Assembly (NCBI GenBank): GCA_001825565.1
Contig: MHXM01000130.1
Coordinates: forward strand, 1-7,064
From: Desulfuromonadaceae bacterium GWC2_58_13
GTDB lineage: Bacteria > Desulfobacterota > Desulfuromonadia > Desulfuromonadales > Trichloromonadaceae
DNA length: 7,064 nucleotides
Reading direction: 5' to 3'
A model generated the notes under the pieces. It saw nothing but the letters and a program-made list of their open reading frames with translations. It made no database searches and was not told the DNA's origin. This document shows positions 1 through 4,995 of the stretch, piece after piece. Made by a program: the position numbers and the translations under genes. The number at the start of each line of letters is the position of its first letter. The stretch's first letter is position 1.

Positions 1-387
1 TCGATTGAAAAAACTATGACCGTTGCGTTGTACCAGCGGCAGATGGATGGCTTCCATATCGAGAAAGCCGTCGGGTGCCAGAACCCCTTCGTCGCCGTAG
101 ATCTCCTCGGAGGCAAGGGCCAGATCGCCGACCTGTAGCCCCGAGCCGGGGAACGCCCCGCCGCAGCCAACCACGATCACCGCCGACGGCCGGTAGAATC
201 CGAGCAGCGATGAGGTAGCCGCTGCCGCGTTAGCCTTGCCGATTCCGCTGTGCAGCAGGGCGACGCTCAGGCCTGAACGGGTGCCCAGGAACAGGTCGCG
301 GCCACCGCAGTTTCGTACTTCACAGGGGCTGAGAGAACGCCGCAGCAGGTTGGTTTCAAGGGGAACGGCGGCGATCAGGGCGATCAT
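1..387 (-). CDS. mqnB: Futalosine hydrolase MqnB, N-terminal 129 residues (3' end beyond left edge)
   Basis: Reading the minus strand from the ATG at 387-385 gives 129 uninterrupted codons to the window edge. The protein starts MIALIAAVPLE and contains HSGIGKANAAAATSSLL (about residues 47-63), a glycine-rich VVGCGGAFPGSGLQVGDL segment (about 73-90) and SEEIYGDEGV (about 94-103). This layout is that of the nucleoside phosphorylase/PNP-UDP superfamily, and the EEIYGDEGV block fits futalosine hydrolase. That enzyme removes hypoxanthine from futalosine in the cytoplasm, in the alternative (Mqn) menaquinone pathway. The start is forced: an in-frame TAA lies two codons upstream (plus-strand 394-396). 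I see no strong Shine-Dalgarno sequence before it. The upstream gene on the same strand ends 89 bp away, so co-transcription is possible. The catalytic C-terminal part is not in view, so another purine nucleoside hydrolase/phosphorylase (for example MTA/SAH nucleosidase) is the alternative. Confidence 0.85.
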   Translation of the reverse strand, partial: MIALIAAVPLETNLLRRSLSPCEVRNCGGRDLFLGTRSGLSVALLHSGIGKANAAAATSSLLGFYRPSAVIVVGCGGAFPGSGLQVGDLALASEEIYGDEGVLAPDGFLDMEAIHLPLVQRNGHSFFNR

Positions 388-476
388 GGCGGGTTACCGG
401 TGTTGGTGGTTGGGGGCAGCGGCGCGTTGCGTGTATTGGCGGGCGCGCCTTGGGGTGGACAGGCGAACATCGGTCG

Positions 477-1592
477 TCAGCGCTGGTACCAGCCCTGGCG
501 AATGAGATCGCGGCGCAGGGGAACTCCTTGGTTACGAACGATTCCCTGATGCCAGAAACGGTCTTCGCGGGCCGGCAATTGGTCGCAGGGCGGATCGAGG
601 CGTTTGCGACAATCCACCAGGTTCTGCTGCAATTTCTGGTCGGTTTCCGAAACGATTTCAAGGATTTTGGTGCTCAGCGGCGGAGAAACGCCGTTGATGA
701 CGAATTCGATCAGATCTCGCAGCTTGAGCCCTTGGCGGTATTCCCAAAGGTCGCCCTGAAACGCGGTGGCGCATTCGTCGACGAAATCGTTCCAATCCAG
801 CAGCAATCCGCCAAAATCTTCGTCGGCGAACTCGGAATATTCGGGGTGTTCGAGCAGGCGCGCTTCAATCTGGTCCTGTTCCTTTTTGGAGAGGAAAAAG
901 GTAAAATCGTCTTCGACCGGGTACATGTCGAGGATTTCGGTGAGTTCGTCGCAGAAGGAGACATAGTCAAGCTCGCTCTCGCTCATGGAGCAAAACGGCT
1001 CCGGCAGGGATTTGCGCTGATGGCAAAGGAGCGACAGGTGATCGTGCCCGGTGTCCGTGGGAAATTGCAGGTCGGTGCGGTGGGGAATCTGCATGCCGGC
1101 CAGCAGGTCGGTGATTCGGAGGTGATTGCCGGTGAAGCAGGTCAGGACCTTTTCCTCGGAATAAAACAGTTCGATGCCTTCCCGGTTGTTGGCCAGACCG
1201 AAGCCGACGAAGCCATCGTGAATCAGGCGAGGCAAAAAAGTCTCGATGATGTCGAAAATTTCGATGGTCGGCATGTAGGGCGAATAGTAGATGGTCGGAA
1301 TCGGGTCTTGCGAAGGGTCGGCGGTCTGATCCTCCTGGTAGAATTCGAGAATGAAAAAAGTTTCTTCCGGCAGTTTCGGCGCCAGCGCCTCCAGAATACG
1401 CTGAATTCTATCCGCATTGACCATGATCGAAAAACGATAGGAGTCGCTTGTGTGTTCAAGAGGGCTGAGAGAATATCCTTCGACAAAGCGAAGGGGTTCC
1501 GACCCAGCTTTCTGCGGCCAGAGCCGTAGCCCCAAGGGGAGTTCAAGCAGTTGGTCTGACAAAGGTAATCCTTTAAACTCGGTGTTTTTCAC
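477..1592 (-). CDS. Unrecognised 371-residue acidic cytoplasmic protein
   Basis: I do not recognise this family. The frame is open from a GTG at 1592-1590 to a TGA at 479-477. Composition is that of a real globular protein: mixed hydrophobic blocks, many Asp/Glu, and seven cysteines (152, 190, 201, 214, 274, 328, 336) with no CxxC pair. There is no signal peptide and no membrane helix. The N-terminal half has alternating aromatic strands (FFILEFYQED about 79-88, IYYSPYMPTIEIFDIIETF about 101-119, DGFVGFGLANN about 126-136). The middle is very acidic with repeated D/E-F patterns (ELTEILDMYPVEDDFTFFL about 216-234, EFADEDFGGLLLDWNDF about 254-270). The C-terminal third is helical and more basic. 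GTG is the first usual start after an in-frame TGA; a sigma70-like promoter lies 66-94 bp upstream and the ribosome binding site is weak. An overlapping opposite-strand frame (450-1529) is also open, but its composition is poor. mqnB follows on the same strand; a link to menaquinone synthesis is only a guess. Confidence 0.75.
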   Translation of the reverse strand: MKNTEFKGLPLSDQLLELPLGLRLWPQKAGSEPLRFVEGYSLSPLEHTSDSYRFSIMVNADRIQRILEALAPKLPEETFFILEFYQEDQTADPSQDPIPTIYYSPYMPTIEIFDIIETFLPRLIHDGFVGFGLANNREGIELFYSEEKVLTCFTGNHLRITDLLAGMQIPHRTDLQFPTDTGHDHLSLLCHQRKSLPEPFCSMSESELDYVSFCDELTEILDMYPVEDDFTFFLSKKEQDQIEARLLEHPEYSEFADEDFGGLLLDWNDFVDECATAFQGDLWEYRQGLKLRDLIEFVINGVSPPLSTKILEIVSETDQKLQQNLVDCRKRLDPPCDQLPAREDRFWHQGIVRNQGVPLRRDLIRQGWYQR

Positions 1593-1657
1593 GGGCAGAT
1601 GACTCGTCAGAAAGGGGGGGCGGACTGCTTGGCGGCGAAGATGTGTTCATGTCCTGT

Positions 1658-1686
1658 AAGGTAGTAGATTCGCAAAAAAAAGTCAA
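1658..1686 (-). promoter_or_regulatory. Sigma70-like promoter for the 371-residue gene
   Basis: On the minus strand there is TTGACT (1686-1681) as the -35 box, a 17-nt spacer containing a run of T, and TACCTT (1663-1658) as the -10 box. The -35 box matches consensus in five of six bases and the spacing is ideal; the -10 box is poor (three of six). It points to the GTG start at 1592, giving a leader of roughly 58 nt. Confidence 0.45.
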
Positions 1687-1900
1687 CCAGGCTTGGGGGA
1701 TCTGGCGGGCGCGGCGAATGCGGATTCTTGCATTATCGCCGGCCGGGACCCTGTCGATCGTTCGGGTCGTCGGCATTAAAAGCGGATGAGGCCTGGAAAG
1801 TCAAGGGGGAGTCGGACAATTCCGGCGTGCGGGGCGGAAGGATGAGCACTTTATTGATTTAGTTTGAATAAATGTTTTTACCTAAGATAAATAGTTTTTG

Positions 1901-1929
1901 TTGACAATTTTAACCATTTCAGATATATC
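1901..1929 (+). promoter_or_regulatory. Sigma70-like promoter of the XRE-cupin regulator
   Basis: A perfect TTGACA (1901-1906) is followed by a 17-nt spacer and TATATC (1924-1929), in an AT-rich stretch. Transcription would start near 1936, about 37 nt before the ATG. The -35 box lies inside an imperfect palindrome, GTTGACAATTTTAAC (1900-1914; 5 of 7 arm pairs), which could be an operator for autoregulation; that part is inference. The promoter also argues against any start at 1898, since such a start would lie upstream of the transcript. Confidence 0.6.
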
Positions 1930-1962
1930 CATCATAATAAAACTATATTCTATTTTTGTTGC

Positions 1963-1966
1963 GGGA
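1963..1966 (+). promoter_or_regulatory. Ribosome binding site fixing the regulator start
   Basis: GGGA lies 6 nt before the ATG at 1973. It supports that ATG rather than the in-frame TTG at 1898, which would add 25 hydrophobic residues and precede the likely transcription start. Confidence 0.5.
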
Positions 1967-1972
1967 TTTTTC

Positions 1973-2533
1973 ATGGAATTCAAAATTGGCGCAAAGATCA
2001 AGAAATTACGCAAGGCACGCAAGCTGACGCTTCAGGACGTGGCCCGTGAAACAGGCTTTTCTCCCGCGCTCATTTCTCAGATCGAAAACAATAATGTGTC
2101 GCCTCCGATCGCGACCCTCTCCAAGCTGGCGAGGTTTTTCGATGTGAAAATGGGGCATTTCTTCGAGGAAGATGAAGAGGAGCACAAGTATGAAGTGGTT
2201 CGCAAGGGGGCGCGACGGGTTATTTCCCGGGTGATTTCCAAGGCTGGCACCGGCCACGGATATACCTACGAAGCGTTGTCCTTCCGAAAGCACAATAAAA
2301 AAATGGAACCTTTCCTGGTGACCGTGTCCGAGCGGGCCAGCGAGGAGACCCTGTACAATCACGAAGGCGAGGAATTTCTGCTGATTCTCAAGGGGCGGGC
2401 CGAGGTGTTGCTGGACGAGGAGCGGATCATTCTGGAAGAGGGCGATGCCGTCTATTTCGACTCCTCCCTCCGGCACCGGCTGCTCTCCTACGACGGCCAG
2501 GAAGTTCAGGTGCTGGCGGTTGTTACCCGTTGA
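1973..2533 (+). CDS. XRE-family transcriptional regulator with C-terminal cupin sensor domain
   Basis: This is a 186-residue, two-domain DNA-binding regulator. Residues about 6-60 form an XRE/Cro-type helix-turn-helix (IGAKIKKLRKARKLTLQDVA, then TGFSPALISQIENN with the recognition helix about 30-40, then SPPIATLSKLARFFDV). After an acidic linker (EEDEEEHKYE, about 65-74), residues about 112-183 form a cupin barrel with H130-x-GEEF and GDAVYFDSSLRHRL (G157, H168), the usual small-molecule sensing domain of this class (PuuR/SutR-like architecture). The start is the ATG preceded by GGGA; the upstream in-frame extension is hydrophobic and unlike the family. The gene lies 155 bp upstream of the mutase gene on the same strand. 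The inferred role is local control of the methylmalonyl-CoA genes and possibly of itself; the ligand cannot be read from sequence. Whether it activates or represses is unknown. Confidence 0.9.
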   Translation: MEFKIGAKIKKLRKARKLTLQDVARETGFSPALISQIENNNVSPPIATLSKLARFFDVKMGHFFEEDEEEHKYEVVRKGARRVISRVISKAGTGHGYTYEALSFRKHNKKMEPFLVTVSERASEETLYNHEGEEFLLILKGRAEVLLDEERIILEEGDAVYFDSSLRHRLLSYDGQEVQVLAVVTR

Positions 2534-2554
2534 TCGCCGGAGTGCGGGGACTTG

Positions 2555-2585
2555 CCGTAGCATTTTAGATACCGTAGTTTTTTAG
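2555..2585 (+). repeat. Tandem 17-bp direct repeat upstream of the mutase gene (candidate operator)
   Basis: CCGTAGCATTTTAG (2555-2568) is repeated as CCGTAGTTTTTTAG (2572-2585), 12 of 14 bases identical and exactly 17 bp apart. It sits in the regulator-mutase gap, about 105 bp before the mutase ATG. A poor promoter match, TTGCCG (2552-2557), 17 nt, TAGTTT (2575-2580), overlaps it. Two tandem sites at a fixed pitch over a weak promoter would fit a regulator binding site, and the neighbouring XRE-cupin protein is the natural candidate. The repeat is visible; its function is inference. Confidence 0.4.
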
Positions 2586-2611
2586 AGGATCGGCCCGTCG
2601 GACCGGTCCTC
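2585..2611 (+). terminator. GC-rich hairpin in the regulator-mutase gap (weak terminator or leader attenuator)
   Basis: GAGGATCGGCC (2585-2595) pairs with GACCGGTCCTC (2601-2611) around a CGTCG loop: nine consecutive pairs including one wobble, then one mismatch and one more pair. It is followed by CCTCGTTTT (2612-2620), a short impure T tract. It may end the regulator transcript partially, or act in the 5' leader of the mutase mRNA. The T tract is too weak for a confident intrinsic terminator. Confidence 0.35.
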
Positions 2612-2676
2612 CCTCGTTTTCGAAGTTCCCGGTTCGCGGCAAGGCGGGCGGGATGATGCCGGTAACTGGATCAAAT

Positions 2677-2681
2677 AAGGA
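2677..2681 (+). promoter_or_regulatory. Ribosome binding site of the mutase gene
   Basis: AAGGA lies 7 nt before the ATG at 2689. It selects that start over the in-frame ATGs at 2653 and 2656, which lack a site and would add 11-12 residues not typical of the family. Confidence 0.7.
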
Positions 2682-2688
2682 TCACGTT

Positions 2689-4833
2689 ATGAGTCAATTT
2701 GAGAAAAAGTCGATTGCCGATTGGGAGTCCCTGGTCAAAAAGGAAATCAAAGCCGACAATCTCGACACGCTGCAATGGCATACTCCCGAGGGGATTCGGG
2801 TCAAGCCCCTGTACACCAAGGCCGACGTGGAAAACCTGGAGACGGCCGACACCCTTCCCGGCATCGCCCCCTTCGTGCGCGGGCCGATGGCCTCCATGTA
2901 CGCCGGCCGCCCCTGGACCGTGCGCCAGTATGCCGGATTTTCCACCGCCGAAGAGTCCAATGCTTTCTACAAGCGCAATCTGGCGGCCGGCCAGCAGGGT
3001 CTTTCGGTGGCTTTCGATCTCGCCACCCACCGCGGCTACGATTCGGATCATCCCCGCGTCGTCGGCGATGTCGGCAAGGCCGGCGTGGCCATCGATTCGG
3101 TCGAAGACATGAAAATCCTTTTCGGCGATATTCCCCTCGACAAGGTTTCGGTTTCGATGACCATGAACGGGGCGGTGCTGCCGATCATGGCCAACTACAT
3201 CGTGGCCGCCGAGGAGCAGGGGGTTTCCCGGGACCAGCTGGCCGGAACCATCCAGAACGACATTCTCAAGGAGTTCATGGTCCGCAATACCTACATTTAT
3301 CCGCCGGAACCCTCGATGCGGATCATCTCCGATATCATCGAGTACACCAGCAAATACATGCCCAAGTTCAACTCCATTTCCATCTCCGGCTACCACATTC
3401 AGGAAGCCGGCGCCAACAACGCCCTGGAATTGGCCTTTACTCTGGCCGACGGCATTGAATATGTGCGCGCCGCCATCGCCAAGGGACTCGACGTCGATGC
3501 CTTTGCGCCGCGCCTTTCCTTCTTCTTCGGCATCGGCATGAACCTTTTCATGGAGGCGTCCAAGCTGCGCGCCGCCCGCTTCCTCTGGGCCAAGCTGATG
3601 CGGCAGTATGGCGCGAAGAATCCCAAGTCGAGCATGCTGCGTACCCATTGCCAGACCTCCGGCTGGAGTCTTACCGAGCAGGACCCGTACAACAACGTCA
3701 TCCGCACCACGCTCGAAGCGCTGGCCGCGGTTCTTGGCGGCACCCAGTCGCTGCACACCAACGCGCTCGATGAAGCCATCGCCCTGCCCACCGACCAGAG
3801 TGCGCGCATCGCCCGCAACACCCAGTTGGTTATCCAGGAAGAGTCCGGCGTGTGCAACGTTGTCGACCCCTTGGGCGGCTCCTATTATGTCGAATCCCTG
3901 ACCGCGGCCCTGATCGAGGAAGCGCAGAAGATTCTCGACGAGATCGAATCTCTCGGCGGGATGACCAAGGCCATCGAGAGCGGGATGCCCAAGCTGCGCA
4001 TCGAAGAATCGGCGGCCAAGAAGCAGGCCGCCATCGACTCGGGACGCGACGTCATCGTCGGCGTGAACAAGTATCGGCTGGCCAAGGAAGATCCCATCGA
4101 GGTGCTCGATATCGATAATTCGGCGGTCCGCGAATCGCAGATTGCCCGCCTCGACAAGATGCGCGCCGAGCGCGACGATGCCGCCTGTCAACGGGCTCTT
4201 GCAGCGATTACCAAAGCATGTGAAGATAAGAGCGAAAATCTGCTCGGCCTGTGCGTCGACGCTGCCCGTCTGCGGGCTTCGGTGGGAGAGATCTCCGATG
4301 CCATGGAAAAGGTCTTCGGTCGGCACCGGGCAGAAATCAAACTGGTATCGGGAGCCTACGCATCCGTGGTTGAAACCGACGACGATTTTGCCGCGCTGAA
4401 AAAGCGGATTGAAGAGTTTGCCGCCAAGGAAGGGCGTCGGCCGCGTATTCTGGTGGCCAAGATGGGCCAGGACGGACACGACCGCGGGGCCAAGGTGGTG
4501 GCGACCGCCTACGCCGATGCCGGTTACGACGTCGATGTCGGCCCGCTGTTCCAGACCCCGGAGGAGGCGGCCAAAATGGCGGTCGAAAACGATGTCCATG
4601 TGGTCGGAGTTTCCAGCCTCGCGGCGGGCCACAAAACCCTGGTGCCGCAGTTGTCCGCCGAATTGAAAAAGCTTGGGGCCGACGACATTGCCATCGTCTG
4701 CGGCGGGGTCATTCCCCGCCAGGATTACGACGCCCTCTACGCGGCGGGCGCCGCCAGGATCTTCGGACCCGGCACCCCGATCACCCTGTCGGCCGGCCAG
4801 ACCCTCGATGCCATCGAGGAAAAACGCCGGTAA
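2689..4833 (+). CDS. scpA: Methylmalonyl-CoA mutase, single-chain, adenosylcobalamin-dependent
   Basis: The enzyme isomerises (R)-methylmalonyl-CoA and succinyl-CoA in the cytoplasm by radical chemistry with adenosylcobalamin. The protein has 714 residues, the same length as E. coli Sbm/ScpA, and carries both the substrate-binding TIM barrel (about 20-480) and the C-terminal B12-binding domain (about 580-710). Visible active-site landmarks are RQYAGFST (Tyr81, equivalent to Tyr89 of the Propionibacterium enzyme), EFMVRNTYIYPPEPSMRI (Arg199, equivalent to Arg207) and SGYHIQEAG (Tyr235, His236). Tyr plus Arg at the first two sites indicates methylmalonyl-CoA rather than isobutyryl-CoA as substrate. 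The cobalamin motif is complete: DGHDRG with the cobalt-ligand His597, then GVSSLAAGH (Ser642) and VCGGVIP (Gly672-Gly673). Nothing is broken or missing. The start is supported by AAGGA 7 nt upstream. meaB and epimerase follow on the same strand. An antisense frame (2671-4632) is a shadow. Confidence 0.97.
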   Translation: MSQFEKKSIADWESLVKKEIKADNLDTLQWHTPEGIRVKPLYTKADVENLETADTLPGIAPFVRGPMASMYAGRPWTVRQYAGFSTAEESNAFYKRNLAAGQQGLSVAFDLATHRGYDSDHPRVVGDVGKAGVAIDSVEDMKILFGDIPLDKVSVSMTMNGAVLPIMANYIVAAEEQGVSRDQLAGTIQNDILKEFMVRNTYIYPPEPSMRIISDIIEYTSKYMPKFNSISISGYHIQEAGANNALELAFTLADGIEYVRAAIAKGLDVDAFAPRLSFFFGIGMNLFMEASKLRAARFLWAKLMRQYGAKNPKSSMLRTHCQTSGWSLTEQDPYNNVIRTTLEALAAVLGGTQSLHTNALDEAIALPTDQSARIARNTQLVIQEESGVCNVVDPLGGSYYVESLTAALIEEAQKILDEIESLGGMTKAIESGMPKLRIEESAAKKQAAIDSGRDVIVGVNKYRLAKEDPIEVLDIDNSAVRESQIARLDKMRAERDDAACQRALAAITKACEDKSENLLGLCVDAARLRASVGEISDAMEKVFGRHRAEIKLVSGAYASVVETDDDFAALKKRIEEFAAKEGRRPRILVAKMGQDGHDRGAKVVATAYADAGYDVDVGPLFQTPEEAAKMAVENDVHVVGVSSLAAGHKTLVPQLSAELKKLGADDIAIVCGGVIPRQDYDALYAAGAARIFGPGTPITLSAGQTLDAIEEKRR

Positions 4834-4859
4834 CGGGCAAGGATCATTCTGTTAACCAG

Positions 4860-4883
4860 GTAGGGGCGACGCATGCGTCGCCC
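4860..4883 (+). repeat. REP-like palindrome (GTAG plus hairpin), solo copy
   Basis: GTAG (4860-4863) is followed directly by GGGCGACG, loop CATG, CGTCGCCC (4864-4883), a perfect 8-bp stem. The full perfect palindrome is 24 bp (4862-4885). GTAG next to a GC-rich hairpin is the hallmark of bacterial REP sequences. This copy is 26 bp after the mutase stop codon. Confidence 0.7.
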
Positions 4884-4899
4884 CTGCGCGTATATGGCC

Positions 4900-4972
4900 G
4901 TAGGGGCGCACCGATGTGCGCTCGAAACCACACAATTTCGACCCGACCAGGGCGCACGCGGTGCGCCCCTAC
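4900..4972. repeat. REPIN-like inverted pair of REP palindromes
   Basis: Two GTAG-hairpin units face each other. The plus-strand unit is GTAG (4900-4903), GGGCGCAC, loop CGAT, GTGCGCTC (to 4923), with one wobble in the stem. The minus-strand unit is GTAG (4972-4969), GGGCGCAC, loop CGC, GTGCGCCC (to 4950), with a perfect stem. The outer 12 bp (GTAGGGGCGCAC, 4900-4911, and its complement 4961-4972) are identical. The spacer holds a further small hairpin, CGAAA (4923-4927) with TTTCG (4936-4940). With the solo copy this fills most of the 162-bp gap between the mutase gene and meaB. Known family behaviour is mobilisation in trans by REP-associated Y1 transposases; none is in the window. Confidence 0.7.
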
Positions 4973-4985
4973 GTTTTCTTGATCC

Positions 4986-4989
4986 GAGG
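4986..4989 (+). promoter_or_regulatory. Ribosome binding site fixing a TTG start for meaB
   Basis: GAGG lies 6 nt before the TTG at 4996. It is the only well-placed site in this frame. The in-frame upstream ATGs (4873, 4894) lie in the palindromic repeats and have no such site. Confidence 0.6.
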
Positions 4990-4995
4990 TTTTTC

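Larger units (their letters stand above)
1593..1972. other. Divergent intergenic region, 380 bp
   Basis: No convincing gene lies here. From left to right it holds a promoter reading left toward the 371-residue gene (1658-1686); a GC-rich stretch (about 1690-1850) with only a weak imperfect hairpin around 1747-1768; and an abruptly AT-rich stretch (about 1851-1960) containing the promoter of the regulator gene. A short minus-strand frame (1573-1776, or its 25-codon inner part from 1650) looks non-coding by composition, rich in Pro, Ser and Arg. Confidence 0.6.

Noticed and set aside
450..1529. Long plus-strand frame (359 codons) opposite the 371-residue gene
   Set aside because: Its protein is rich in Gly, Val, Arg and Gln in shadow-like patterns and matches nothing I know. 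The minus-strand frame is longer, better composed and has a promoter.
1898..1972. N-terminal extension of the XRE regulator from TTG 1898
   Set aside because: It overlaps the -35 box of the gene's own likely promoter, has no ribosome binding site, and precedes a normal XRE N-terminus.
2534..2688. Cobalamin riboswitch before the B12-dependent mutase
   Set aside because: The gap is too short for one and I see no B12-box sequence (GCCACTG). B12-dependent enzymes of this kind usually lack one.
2671..4632. 653-codon antisense frame within the mutase gene
   Set aside because: It lies opposite a fully conserved mutase. The His/Gly/Leu-rich translation is typical of the antisense of a GC-biased gene.
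2689..4833. Isobutyryl-CoA or ethylmalonyl-CoA mutase as an alternative identity
   Set aside because: Tyr81 and Arg199 are the residues of methylmalonyl-CoA mutase; isobutyryl-CoA mutases carry Phe and Gln there. The epimerase and MeaB neighbours agree.
4860..4972. Intrinsic terminator or CRISPR-like repeat between mutase and meaB
   Set aside because: The hairpins are not followed by a T tract suited to a terminator, except a short TTTTCTT after 4972. There are too few units, in inverted orientation and without spacers of equal length, for CRISPR. A REP/REPIN reading explains the GTAG ends better.
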